NCBI GenBank assembly: GCA_963082875.1
Contig: OY720098.1
Location: 310,001 to 374,000 of the forward strand
Direction: 5' to 3'
Source: Corella eumyota
Taxonomy: Eukaryota > Chordata > Ascidiacea > Phlebobranchia > Corellidae
DNA: 64,000 nt
Shown here: one piece after another, positions 13,201 through 26,558 of the stretch
Position numbering within the stretch: position 1 is the first letter of the stretch
How the letters are laid out: every line of letters starts with the position of its first letter
Position numbers and translations under genes: made by a program
The notes under the pieces: model-generated
Seen by the model: only the letters and a program-made list of their open reading frames with translations
The model's database searches: none
What the model was told of the DNA's origin: nothing

Positions 13201-14071
13201 TAAATTTTCAAGGTTGTATCTTTGAGAATAAGCCAGCATGGTTAAACAATTCTCAACATCAACAATGGTTTGCAGAAATTCTCCACAAAACTTTCGAAGT
13301 TCTAAAATTAAAATGTTGTCTCATTCTTAAGTTAAATAAGAATAATATTTAAAAAAAATTAATTATAATAATTATGACAAAACATTAAATATATAAAAAG
13401 ATTTAAATAACTTAAATATCATTTAACTTTTAACAAAAATTTACATGCTACCCTATTGTTATTGAAATTTTAATAATTTTACTGTTAATCTGTAGATAAT
13501 TTGCAGCTTCCATAATTTCAAAGACATTTTCTTCGGTGATCAGGATTTTTGCAGTGTAAGCATAATCTAAAATAAGTTCCATAATTTCCGAGCTTATTCC
13601 TTGGATCTTTACAATGGGATTGTATTTCTCTTTCATCTGTAAAAACATAAAGTTGACTGAAAAGACAAAATTTTTGTATTGACATGACCAACATTTTACA
13701 TTTAAAATGCTACCATTTTCTAACAGCCATTTTATAAATTTTACTAGAACCACATTGTATTAATTTTAAACAAAATATTTGAAAATCAACAATTTTTTAA
13801 AATGTTTTTTTTACCTCAGTTGTAAACATTGTTTTAAAGAAAACACAAAAAAATGCGAGAATGTTTTTGTGAGCGGAATGCTTCTTTGTTCCATCGTTGA
13901 TTGTAACATCACAAAACTCTTTGTCTTCATTCCTATCTCTAAAATAAAACATTAAATAAATATTTAGTTTTAAAATAATAAATCAACCAACAGTATATCA
14001 ATAACAAACCTGTTTAACTCTTCAAATATTTCATTAATGTGGTCACCCTTAAATTGTTGACTTCGCACCAT
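10294..14071 (-). CDS. K4: intact BTB-BACK-Kelch protein (542 aa)
   Basis: Exons: E1 14010-14071, E2 13815-13938, E3 13483-13636, E4 13084-13301, E5 12632-12781, E6 12439-12517, E7 12160-12251, E8 11802-11982, E9 11496-11639, E10 10773-10931, E11 10473-10626, E12 10294-10405. All are open and in phase. E6 and E7 belong to a distinct class K (E6 starts ELIMKSFECN; E7 begins directly at VPTKLL because its acceptor lies six bases further in), shared with K11, K13 and K14. The first blade has Gly-Arg instead of the Gly-Gly doublet (VGREGYN). Other post-doublet loops are VGKSS, QDQNNI, WNDNEK, YQNGG and LDKGFNH; turns include RWFAS, YGISGN (Asn where others have His) and RFGHS. E3 opens MKE, still a hydrophobic-X-Glu motif. 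Confidence 0.92.
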
Positions 14072-14563
14072 TTTTAAACAAATTTGAACAACATTAACAA
14101 CAAACCTAAAACCTTGAAACAAAAATGTAATTAGTAAAACTATAGTGATAAGAAAATGCATAAAAGTAATTAAAATTTAATTACAAGCACAAATATCATC
14201 AAAAATAAAATTTTCAATGCAAAGTTATGAAAAATAAAAATAAATGTATTTTAACTAAAAATTAATTAAAAAAAGCATTAAAAAGTTTAAAATATAATTT
14301 CCAATTATTTAAATTAAAAATCTTAATTTGAATCATAGAATAAAAACAATTGTTTTACATATTACTAGTTTAAAAACAAAAATCTCAATAATTACTTAGG
14401 CATAAACAAATAAAAAAACAAAACAATCAATAAATAACAAATATAAAAATTAAAAATATATGCCCTATTAAAATACCTTTACTGAAAAAAAAAAAAAGTT
14501 TTTATAGAGTTATACTAATTATGTTACTAGATAAAAATGACATGCAAAATAACAAATACATAC
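14072..14563 (-). promoter_or_regulatory. Spacer upstream of K4, fused to an intron-10 remnant of K5
   Basis: The first 420 bp are type X spacer with the acceptor-like AG at the complement of 14106-14107. Near 14484-14500 a run of 13 A residues joins the spacer directly to sequence that lies in intron 10 in other units. The roughly 0.57 kb between them in other units, which includes E11 and E12 of the next gene, is missing. Confidence 0.7.
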
Positions 14564-17200
14564 CAGTAACAAATATGTGATCATCCAAAACTACAGCTGC
14601 ATGGCTACTTAAACTACATTTCATTGGAGCAATAAGAGACCACTTTTGTTTATTAAAATCAAAACATTCTCATGAAATTAATTTTCCATCTTCATCATTA
14701 TATCCCCCGATTGCAAATAATTTACCTGAACAAATCAATTAAAACAAAATATACAAAACCAAATTAAACTAATAAAAATATAATACTTAAAAAATGTTGT
14801 CTAGAAATTTTAATAATTTGTTTTTAATATTTTTAAAACTTATATTATTAAACTAAACTTTTTTTTTAAATTAACCAATAATTAAATAACTTTTTCTTTA
14901 CATTTTAATTTGTTTTGTAAAAACATTAAATTAAATTTATTCAATTAAAAAACAATTTGTTTAAAGACACAAACAATATAGCAGAATGGTCACTAGTGAT
15001 GTCATAATGAGTTAGTTTTATGAATTAAAATTTAGATGTCACGTTAAGTTGCAGCCAAAATAATTAAATTATTTAAATTATTTGCTTAATTATCAATCTT
15101 AAGTTAATCTTAAGACCAAGTTATTTTTTACCCAAACAAAGTTAAATTTTTGTAACACTGCTTAATGATTATTTTTTTTAAATATTTTTTAAACTTATCG
15201 TTGTATTAAAACACCTTTATTTATTATTTTGTAAACTATCTGAAAACATTTATTAATACAATGAAACTTTTAACTTGTTTACCTCTTGCAGCAAGTAATG
15301 CATGTCCTCTTCGTGGAACAATCATGTTAGGAATATTTCCTCGTTTATTTGTCCTCACATCCAAGAATTCCACACTTGATAAAGTTTTATTATTTTCATC
15401 TTGGCCCCCAGTTGTATAAATACAATCTACAACATTTATAAACTAAACAGATTGTTTTTTATTTTTATTATAATCTTTTATTATATAACTAAGTAGAAAA
15501 CTTAAAGCATTTAATATTAATAACTAAAGCGCTAAGTGCAATAAAAATAAAACCCAACTAGTCAAACACTAAAGTTAATAAACCAACTATTTATGACAAC
15601 TGATGATGCATACCACCGAGCTTGTTTCATTGGAGGTTCAACTTTCCATTGTGGATCTACCTCATCTAACTTTAAACTCTCAACAGAGGATTTACCACCC
15701 CTCCCATGATGAAAACTTGTTTGTTGACAACAGCAGATAAAGCTCCCCACCTTTCTTCATTTAATTCTTTAAAATAAATTTAGTTTATAAATTTCCAAAT
15801 ATAAACATATTTAAAAAAGTGTAAATTAAACATCATATTTTAAACCAAAATGTTTAAACACTGAAACATTTAGATTTTAAAATAAAAAAAATTAATTTAC
15901 TGGCATCTGAGTCCATTGCTTTGTAACAGTATCAAACAAAACAACATTTTTTGTATTGGGGGAATCCCCTCCCATTACAAGTAACTTTGTTGGAACTGCA
16001 ACTATAAAAATAAAATCACTTTGTTTAAAAAGTAAAATATTATTTAAACAAAAATGTTTCTATTTTCTATTTGAATGTTATTATTATTAAAATAAATTAA
16101 AATCATTTAAGTTAATTTCAAAAACATAATTTTAACCTTTTTCTTTATCAGGAACAAACTTAACGGTAGCGGAAATAATTAAATGAGAACATTCCAATGA
16201 ATTCATAATCAAACCCTAAAATAAAAATAATTTTTAAAACAACTTAATCAACCTTTAAATGCTGATTATTTAATATTTATTTTATTTCAATTTATAATCA
16301 TTTAACTGACCTCTTTCATAACAACTTGTTGTAGAAATTCTCTGCCTAATTTAAGAAGATCAAGAGATTGAAACAATTGGTTGACATGTTTCTGTCGTTC
16401 ATTGCTGTCATGTTTTATCCAATTTATCATCGCAATGTAAACTATCTGCTCAGATGAAACCTGTGTTTAAAAATGTTCAAAATAACTTAAACAGGTTGAA
16501 TTTAATCTTGTCTAAGATAGTATGAGTATTTATTTAGAAAATAATCATCAATAAAAAGAGAATTTCTGGAGTAAAATTAGTGTAAAGAAGTTAAAAAGGT
16601 AGTTCCATACCCTATCGTTATTAAAATTTTAATAATTTTACTGGTAATTTGTAGATAATTTGCAGCTTCCATAATTTCAAAGACATTTTCTTCGGTTATC
16701 AGGATTTTTGCAGTGTAGGCATAATCTAAAATAAGTTCCATAATTTCCGAGCTTATTCCTTGGATCTTTACAATGGGATTGTATTTCTCTCTCATCTGTA
16801 AAAACATAAAGTTGACTGAAAAAACAATATTATTGTTTTGACATGGCCACCATTTTAGAATTTTTTTTTATAAAGCAACATGTATTAATCTTAAAAAATT
16901 GTGAAATATTTGAATACAAAAAATTTGTAAAATTATTTTTTACCTCAGTTGTAAACATTGTTTTAAAGAAAACACAAAAAAATGCGAGAATGTTTTTGTG
17001 TGCGGAATGCTTCTTTGTTCCATCGTTGATTGTAACATCACAAAACTCTTTGTCTTCATTCCTATCTCTAGAATGAAACATTAAATAAATATTTAGGTTT
17101 AAAATAATAAATCAACCAACAGTATATCAATAACAAACCTGTTTAACTCTTCAAATATTTCATTAATGTGGTCACCCTCAAATTGTTGACTTCGCACCAT
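14564..17200 (-). pseudogene. K5: decayed BTB-BACK-Kelch copy lacking exons 4, 11 and 12
   Basis: Remaining exons: E1 17139-17200, E2 16944-17067, E3 16642-16795, E5 16311-16460, E6 16137-16215, E7 15901-16001, E8 15588-15766, E9 15283-15426, E10 14564-14725. Exon 4 is gone: at about 16609 intron-4 sequence joins straight to intron-3 sequence, a loss of roughly 0.54 kb. Exons 11-12 are gone through the fusion near 14490. E8 has lost one base in the poly-C run after its ATGGGAGG (near 15700), and its 5' splice acceptor has changed so the usual first base is missing. E10 has an in-frame TGA (complement of 14670-14672) where others have Ser. BTB exons E1-E3 remain open. A functional propeller is not possible. 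Confidence 0.9.
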
Positions 17201-17758
17201 TTTTAAACAAATTTAAACAACATTAACAACAAACCTAAAACTTTGAAACAAAATTGTAATTAGTAAAACTACAGTGATTAGAAAATGCATAAAAGTTATT
17301 AAAATTTAATTACAAGCAAAAATACTATCAAAATCATTAAAAATAAAATTTTAAATTGCATTCTAACTTAAATTAATTTTGAAAAAACAACTGCAATTAT
17401 TTTAAATTACAATTAAATAAATCAAAATATCTAACTTGAAATCATAAAAAAAACAATTGTTTTAAATATAACTAGTTCTAATAAAGAAAAATTACACAAT
17501 TTAGGCCTGAACAAATATTGGCAAAAAACAATCAAATAACAAAAATAAAGATTAAAAATATCTTCCTTAACAAAATAACTTGAATGATTTAACATTTTTC
17601 AATAAATTTAATTAATATTTTTAGTTTTAAAATAACTTTTTAATATCACCAATAATAAAGTTAAAATGTTCAATAAAGTTGTAACACTAGTTGTATTGTT
17701 ACCATATAAACTTAACATAATTAACAAATTATAACATCATAAATGAAATCACTTGTTA
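17201..17758 (-). promoter_or_regulatory. Spacer upstream of K5, type Y
   Basis: A 558-bp spacer of a second sequence class, clearly diverged from type X after the first ~130 bp (for example ATTTTAAATTGCATTC in place of the usual run). The acceptor-like AG is kept at the complement of 17235-17236. Type Y also precedes K9 and K10. Confidence 0.5.
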
Positions 17759-20700
17759 TTAAACAACCACCATTGTAGCATCCCATATTTCCCTTTGTGT
17801 TTCAGCAATGATTGTCCACTTGTTGTTCGTGGGATTAAATACTTCAATGGAATTAACTGGATTGCCACTAAATAATAAAACAATAAACCAGAGTTTAAAA
17901 AAATTATTACAAACTAAATATTTAGTTTAACTTACTTATACAAGCCCCCCATCACATAAATCTTGCCATCTACAACTGAGGCACAGTGACGACATCGAAC
18001 CTCGTTCAGTGGTTCAACTTCTGACCAGGTATCTGTGGAAATGTTGTATTCGATCACTGATGAAACTGTTTCGTTTTGACATCCTCCTAGATTAAGTTAT
18101 AGAAATTAGGTAACTTATATGTTATAAAACTTTAAACACAAAAGGATCACTTTAACATTGTAAATTGTTTTTATAAAGTTATACTAATTATGTTACTAGA
18201 TAAAAATTACATGCAAAATAACAAATACATACCAGTAACAAATATGTGATCATCCAAAACTACAGCTGCATGGCTACTTAAACTACATTTCATTGGAGCA
18301 ATAAGAGACCACTTTTGTTTATTAAAATCAAAACATTCTGAAGAACTTAAACTTTTACATTTATTATATCCCCCGATTGCGAACAATTTACCTGAACAAA
18401 TCAATTAAAACAAAATATACATTTACAAACCAAATTAAACTTATGAAAATTTAATACTTAAAAAATGTTGTCTAAAATTTTTAATAATTTGTTTTTAATA
18501 TTTTTAAAACTTATATTATTAAACTAAACTTTTTTTTTAAAATTAACCAATAATTAAATAATTTTTCCTTTACATTTTAATTTGTTTTGTAAAAACATTA
18601 AATTAAATTTATTCAATTAAAAAACAATTTGTTTAAAGACACAAACAATATAGCAGAATGGTCACTAATGATGTCATAATGAGCTAGTTTTATGAATTAA
18701 AATTTAGATGTCACTCAAAGTTGCAGCAAAAATAATCAAATTATTTAAATTATTTTCTTAATTAACAATCTTAATTTAATCTTAAGACCAAGTTATTTTT
18801 GACCCAACAGAGTTAAATTTTTGTAACATTGCTTAATGATTATTTTTTTAAATATTTTTTAAACATATCATTGTATTAAAACACCTTTTTTTAATTATTT
18901 AGTAAACTATATTAAAACATTTATTAATACAATAAAACTTTAACTTGTTTACCTCTTGCAGCAAGTAATGCATGTTGATATCGTGGAACAATCATGTCAG
19001 GAATATTTCCTCTTTTATTTGTCCTCACATCCAAGAATTCCACACTTGATAAAGTTTTATTATTTTGACCCATTCCTCCAGTTGTGTAAATACAATCTAC
19101 AACATTTATAAACTGAACAGATTGTTTTTTTATTTTATTATAATCTTGTCATATGTAAAACATTTAGAAACTACTTAGATTGGTTTGCAGTTTAAATAAT
19201 AACTGTGCTTTAAAGCAAAAATAAGGTAAAATCTTAATGTTTAAACTATAATAACTAAAGTGCAAATTGCAGTTATACCAACAAACCTAATAAAACAAAC
19301 ATAAAAGTTAATAAACCAACCATTTATGACAGCTGATGATGCAAACAACCGAGCTTGTTTCATTGGAGGTTCAACTTTCCATTGTGTATCTACTTCATCT
19401 AACTTTAAACTCTCAACAGAGGATTCATACCTTCCCCCCATGATGAAAACTTGATTGTTGACAACAGCAGATGAAGCTCCATACCTTTCTTCATTTAATT
19501 CCTGTAAATAAAAAATTTCGCTAAATTCTAATCCTAATATAAGTGTATTGATCTTAGATGTCTATAATTTTATAATGTAAATCTTAAAAAATACAAATTC
19601 CACATTTTTTGCTAACGTAATGCATTATACATTATTAAATCACAGCATTTTGATTAATTTTAATGCTTAAAAAGTTAACTAAACGAAATATAATTTTAGA
19701 AAAGACAACTAACTGGTATCTGAGTCCATTGTTTTGTAACAGAGTCAAACAAAACAGATTCTTTTTCATAATTATGTCCTCCCATTATAAGCAACTTTGT
19801 TGGAACTACAACTATAAAAATAAAATCACTTTGTTTAAAAAGTAAAATATTATTTAAACTTATTTATTTAATTTAAATGTTTCTTATTTTAATGTTAATT
19901 TTATTTGTGGATGCAATATTAATCCCAATTATAACCTTTTTCTATATCAGGAACAAACTGAACAATAGCAGAAATAATTGCTTGATTACATTCCAGCGAA
20001 CTCATAATGAAGCCCTGAAATAAAAATACTTTTAAAACAAATAAATTAAATAAAAATACTTCATTTAATATCATTCAATAATGTTTCATTTCAATTTATA
20101 ATCATTTAACTGACCTCTTTCATAACAACTTGTTGTAGAAATTCTCTGCCTAATTTAAGAAAATCAAGAGATTGAAACAATTGGTTGACATGTTTCTGTC
20201 GTTCATTGCTGTCATGTTTTATCCAATTTATCATCGAATTGTAAACTATTTGCTCAGATAAAACCTGTGTTAAAAAATGTTTAAAATAATTTAAACAGGT
20301 TGAATTTAATCTTGTCTAAAATAGTATGAGTATTTATTTAAAAAATACTTATCAATGAAAATGGCTTTTCTAAAAAAAAATTAATGTAAAGAAAGTAAAA
20401 AAGTAGTTCCATAAAAAAATATTTTGAATATAAATAGTTCTAGTGCAATACTTTGTTTCAGAAGCAAATTAAAATAATATTTGTACAAGATTAATTTGGC
20501 AATTTAAAAAAAAAATTTTATAAACTTTTAAAAGCCGTGTCTTCTGAACATAGTAAAACTTATATTACCTCCTTTTCTTTCAATTTTAGAATAGAAAGCA
20601 AATCTTCGAAACAAAGTTTAATAAATTCTTGCTTTGATGCAACTCTTTCAAAATTCTCAGCAATTATTTTCTGGGCTCCTTGCTTTAAGTTTTCAAGGTT

Positions 20701-21575
20701 GTATCTTTGAGAATAAGCCAGCATGGTTAAACAATTCTCAACATCAACAATGGTTTGCAGAAATCCTCCACAAAACTTTCGAAGTTCTAAAATTAAAATG
20801 TTGTCTCATTCTTAAGTTAAATGAGAATAATATTGTTATAAAATTGAGTATATACATACATAAATATAACAAAACTTTAAATATATAAAAAGATTTAAAT
20901 AACTTAAATATAATGTAACTATTCACTTTTAACAAAAATTTACATGCTACCCTATCGTTATTAAAATTTTAATAATTTTACTGTTAATCTGTAGATAATT
21001 TGCAGCTTCCATAATTTCAAAGACATTTTCTTCGGTTATCAGGATTTTTGCAGTGTAGGCATAATCTAAAATAAGTTCCATAATTTCCGAGCTTATTCCT
21101 TGGATCTTTACAATGGGATTGTATTTCTCTCTCATCTGTAAAAACATAAAGTTGACTGAAAAGACAATATTATTGTATTGGCAAGACCACCATTTTACAT
21201 TTGAAAATGCTACCATTTTTTTACAGCCATTTTACAAATTTAAAGTAGAACCACATTAAATAAATTTAAACAATTGCAAATTTTTACGAATAAGTAGTTT
21301 TTAAAATGTTTTTTTTACCTCAGTTGTAAACATTGTTTTAAAGAAAACACAAAAAAATGCAAGAATGTTTTTGTGAGCGGAATGCTTCTTTGTTCCATCA
21401 TTGATTGTTACATCACAAAACTCTTTGTCTTCATTTCTATCTCTAAAATAAAACATTAAATAAATATTTAGTTTTAAAATAATAAATCAACCAACAGTAT
21501 ATCAATAACAAACCTGTTTAACTCTTCAAATATTTCATTAATGTGGTCACCCTCAAATTGTTGACTTCGCACCAT
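17759..21575 (-). CDS. K6: intact BTB-BACK-Kelch protein (542 aa)
   Basis: Exons: E1 21514-21575, E2 21319-21442, E3 20982-21135, E4 20569-20786, E5 20115-20264, E6 19936-20014, E7 19714-19811, E8 19321-19501, E9 18953-19096, E10 18233-18391, E11 17936-18086, E12 17759-17867. All are open and in phase to TAA. Post-doublet loops: HNYEKE, RYESS, MGQNNK, YNKCKS, then blade 5 reads Gly-Cys (GCQNET) rather than the near-invariant GGYQNGA, and LYNGNP. Turns: RLFAS, RYQHA, CSLSSH, RCRHC. E7 to mid-E10 with their introns are almost identical to K7, while E11-E12 differ strongly, so the two share a recent conversion or duplication tract but keep different last blades. Confidence 0.92.
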
Positions 21576-22159
21576 TTTTAAACAAATTTAAACAACATTA
21601 ACAACAAACCTAAAACCTTGAAACAAAATTGTAATTAGTAAAACTACAGTGATTAGAAAATGCATAAAAGTAATTAAAATTTAATTAAAAGCACAAAATG
21701 TTAAAAAAAGTTATAAAAAATTAAATTTTCAATGCAAAGTTATGAAAAATAAAAATAAATGTATTTTAACTAAAAATTAATTAAAAAAAGCATTAAAAAG
21801 TTTAAAATATAATTTCCAATTATTTAAATTAAAAATCTTAATTTGAATCATAGAATAAAAACAATTGTTTTACATATTACTAGTTTTAAAAACAAAATAC
21901 TCAATAATTACTTAGGCATAAACAAATTTAAAAAACAAAACAATCAATAAATAACAAACATAAAAATTAAAAATATATGCCTTATTAAAATACCTTTACT
22001 GAAAAAAATCGTATCATACATTTTATTAAAATTTTAAAATAATTTTTAAAAACACCAATAATAAAGTTAAATCTTTAATAAAGTGTTATTACTACTTGTA
22101 TTGTTACTGTATAAAGTTAATTAAATAACAAGTTGTGACATCATAAACAGACTAATATG
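21576..22159 (-). promoter_or_regulatory. Spacer upstream of K6, type X
   Basis: A 584-bp spacer with the acceptor-like AG at the complement of 21610-21611. No other signal recognised. Confidence 0.45.
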
Positions 22160-25100
22160 TTATGTAACAACAACCATTGTAGCATAAGATATTTCTCTTT
22201 CTGTTTCAGCAATGATTGTCCACTTGCTGTTCGTCGGATCAAACACTTCAATGGAATTAACTGGATCAAACCTAAATAATAAAACAATAAACCAGAGTTT
22301 AATAAATTATAACAAACTAAATATTTAGTTTAACTTACCCTTTACCCCAGCCCCCCAGCACATAAATCTTGCCATCTACAACTGAGGCACAGTGACCATA
22401 TCGAGCCTTATTCATTGGTGCAACTTCTGACCAGGTATCAGTAATAATGTTGTATTTGATCACTGATGAAACAGCACCATTTTGATATCCACCTTAATTA
22501 AGTTATAAAAATTAGTTAACTTATATGTTATAAAACTTTAAACACAAAAGAATCACTTTAACATTGTAAATTGTTTTTATAGAGTTATACTAATTATGTT
22601 ACTAGATAAAAATTACATGCAAAATAACAAATACATACCAGTAACAAATATGTGATCATCCAAAACTACAGCTGCATGGCTATATATACCATATTTCATT
22701 GAAGCAATAAGAGACCACTTATGTTTATTAAAATCAAAACATTCTGAAGAACTTAAACTTTTACATTTATTATATCCCCCGATTGCGAACAATTTACCTG
22801 AACCAATCAATTAAAACAAAATATACATTTACAAACCAAATTAAACTTATAAAAATTTAATACTTAAAAAATGTTGTCTAAAATTTTTAATAATTTGTTT
22901 TTAATATTTTTAAAACTTATATTATTAAACTAAACTTTTTTTTTAAAATTAACCAATAATTAAATAATTTTTCCTTTACATTTTAATTTGTTTTGTAAAA
23001 ACATTAAATTAAATTTATTCAATTAAAAAACAATTTGTTTAAAGACACAAACAATATAGCAGAATGGTCACTAATGATGTCATAATGAGCTAGTTTTATG
23101 AATTAAAATTTAGATGTCACTCAAAGTTGCAGCAAAAATAATCAAATTATTTAAATTATTTTCTTAATTAACAATCTTAATTTAATCTTAAGACCAAGTT
23201 ATTTTTGACCCAACAGAGTTAAATTTTTGTAACATTGCTTAATGATTATTTTTTTAAATATTTTTTAAACATATCATTGTATTAAAACACCTTTTTTTAA
23301 TTATTTAGTAAACTATATTAAAACATTTATTAATACAATAAAACTTTAACTTGTTTACCTCTTGCAGCAAGTAATGCATGTTGATATCGTGGAACAATCA
23401 TGTCAGGAATATTTCCTCTTTTATTTGTCCTCACATCCAAGAATTCCACACTTGATAAAGTTTTATTATTTTGACCCATTCCTCCAGTTGTATAAATACA
23501 ATCTACAACATTTATAAACTAAACAGATTGTTTTTTTATTTTATTATAATCTTGTCATATGTAAAACATTTAGAAACTATTTAGATTGGTTTGCAGTTTA
23601 AATAATAACTGTGCTTTAAAGCAAAAATAAGGTAAAATCTTAATGTTTAAACTATAATAACTAAAGTGCAAATTGCAGTTATACCAACAAACCTAATAAA
23701 ACAAACATAAAAGTTAATAAACCAACCATTTATGACAACTGATGATGCAAACAACCGAGCTTGTTTCATTGGAGGTTCAACTTTCCATTGTGTATCTACT
23801 TCATCTAACTTTAAACTCTCAACAGAGGATTCATACCTTCCCCCCATGATGAAAACTTGATTGTTGACAACAGCAGATGAAGCTCCATACCTTTCTTCAT
23901 TTAATTCCTGTAAATAAAAAATTTCGCTAAATTCTAATCCTAATATAAGTGTATTGATCTTAGATGTCTATAATTTTATAATGTAAATCTTAAAAAATAC
24001 AAATTCCACATTTTTTGCTAACATAATGCATTATACATTATTAAATCACAGTATTTTGATTAATTTTAATGCTTAAAAAGTTAACTAAACGAAATATAAT
24101 TTTAGAAAAGACAACTAACTGGTATCTGAGTCCATTGTTTTGTAACAGTGTTAAACAAAACAGATTCTTTTTCATAATTATGTCCTCCCATTATAAGCAA
24201 CTTTGTTGGAACTACAACTATAAAAATAAAATCACTGTGTTTAAAAAGTAAAATAATATTTAAACTTATTTATTTAATTTAAATGTTTCTTATTTTAATG
24301 TTAATTTTATTTGTGAATGCAATATTAATCCCAATTATAACCTTTTTCTATATCAGGAACAAACTGAACAATAGCAGAAATAATTGCTTGATTACATTCC
24401 AGCGAACTCATAATGAAGCCCTGAAATAAAAATACTTTTAAAACAAATAAACTAAATAAAAATGCTTCATTCAATAATATTCAATAATGTTTCATTTCAA
24501 TTTATAATCATTTAACTGACCTCTTTCATAACAACTTGTTGAAGAAATTCTCTGCCTAATTTAAGAAGATCAAGAGATTGAAATAATTGGTTGACATGTT
24601 TCTGTCGTTCATTGCTGTCATGTTTTATCCAATTTATCATCGCATTGTAAACTATTTGCTCAGATGAAACCTGTGTTTAAAAATGTTTAAAATAACTTAA
24701 ACAGGTTAAATTTAATCTTGTCTAAGATAGTATGAGTATTTATTTAAAAAATACTTATCAATAAAAAAAAATTTCTAGAAAAAAAAACTAATGTTAAGAA
24801 GTTAAAAATGTAGTTCCCTGGAAAAATATTTTAACTATAAATAGTTCTAGTGCAATACTTTGTTTCAGGAGCAAATTAAAATAATATTTGTACCAAGGTT
24901 AATTTGGCAATTTAAAAAAAAAATTTTATAAACTTCAGAAAGCCAAGTCTTCTAAACACTCTAAAACTTATATTACCTTCTTTTCTTTTGGTTTAAGAAT
25001 ACAAAGCAAATCTTCAAAACAAAGTTTAATAAACTCTTGCTTTGATGCAACTCTTTCAAAATTCTCAGCAATCATTTTCTGGGCTCCTTGCTTTAAGTTT

Positions 25101-25962
25101 TCAAGGTTGTATCTTTGAGAATAAGCCAGCATGGTTAAACAATTCTCAACATCAACAATGGTTTGCAGAAATTCTCCACAAAACTTTCCAAGTTCTAAAA
25201 TTAAAATGTTGTCTCATTCTTAAGTTAAATGAGAATAATATTTAAATAAAATTAAATATAACAATTATGACAAAACTTTAAATATATAAAAAAGATTTAA
25301 ATAACTTAAATATAATGTAACTATTCACTTTTAACAAAATTTACATGCTACCCTATTGTTATTGAAATTTTAATAATTTTACTGTTAATCTGTAGATAAT
25401 TTGCAGCTTCCATAATTTCAAAGACATTTTCTTCGGTTATCAGGATTTTTGCAGTGTAGGCATAATCTAAAATAAGTTCCATAATTTCCGAGCTTATTCC
25501 TTGGATCTTTACAATGGGATTGTATTTCTCTCTCAACTATAAAAACATAAAGTGGACTGAAAAGACAAAATTATTGTTTTGGTATGCCCACCATTTTACA
25601 ATGCCACCATTTTAGAACAGCCATTTTATAAATTTTACTAGAACCACCTTGTAATAATTTTAAACAAAATATTTGAAAATCAACAGTTTTTAAAATGTTT
25701 TTTTACCTCAGTTGTGAACATTGTTTTAAAGAAAACACAAAAAAATGCGAGAATGTTTTTGTGAGCGGAATGCTTCTTTGTTCCATCGTTGATTGTAACA
25801 TCACAAAACTCTTTGTCTTCATTCCTATCTCTAAAATAAAACATTAAATAAATATTTATTTTAAAATAATAAATCAACCAACAGTATATCAATAACAAAC
25901 CTGTTTAACTCTTCAAATATTTCATTAATGTGGTCACCCTCAAATTGTTGACTTCGCACCAT
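22160..25962 (-). CDS. K7: intact BTB-BACK-Kelch protein (544 aa)
   Basis: Exons: E1 25901-25962, E2 25707-25830, E3 25383-25536, E4 24977-25194, E5 24521-24670, E6 24342-24420, E7 24120-24217, E8 23727-23907, E9 23359-23502, E10 22639-22797, E11 22339-22492, E12 22160-22271. All open. The E3 acceptor reads ATAG instead of ACAG and the first codon is TTG, so the usual MRE is LRE; the Cullin-3 hydrophobic-X-Glu motif is preserved. Its last codons read VVVT before TAA because the normal stop codon is altered, adding one residue. Loops 1-4 equal K6 (HNYEKE, RYESS, MGQNNK, YNKCKS), but the blade-5 turn is YGIYSH and blade 6 is WGKGFD. Confidence 0.92.
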
Positions 25963-26558
25963 TTTTAAACAAATTTAAACAACATTAACAACAAACCTAA
26001 AACCTTGAAACAAAAATGTAATTAGTAAAACTATATAGTGAATAGAAAATGCATAAAAGTAATTAAAATTTAATTAAAAGCACAAAATGCTAAAAAAAAG
26101 TTATAAAAAATTAAATTTTCAATGCAAAGTTATGAAAAATAACAATAAATGTATTTTAACTGAAAATTAATTAAATAAAGCATTAAAAAGTTTAAAATAT
26201 AATTTCCAATTATTTAAATTAAAAATCTTAATTTGAATCATAGAATAAAAACAATTGTTTTACATATTACTAGTTTTAAAAACAAAATACTCAATAATTA
26301 CTTAGGCATAAACAAATTAAAAAACAAAACAATTAAATAATAACAAACATAAAAATTAAAAATATATGCCCTATTAAAATACCTTTACTGAAAAAAATCT
26401 TATCATACATTTTATTAAAATTTTAAAATTTAAAATAATTTTTAAAAGCACCAATAATAAAGTTAAATCTTTAATAAAGTGTTATTACTACTTGTATTGT
26501 TATTGTATAAAGTTAATTAAATAACAAGTTGTGACATCATAAACAGAATAATAAGTTA
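25963..26558 (-). promoter_or_regulatory. Spacer upstream of K7, type X
   Basis: A 596-bp spacer with the acceptor-like AG at the complement of 25997-25998. It carries a small TATA duplication near 26032 beside the branch-point-like word. Otherwise nothing distinct. Confidence 0.45.
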
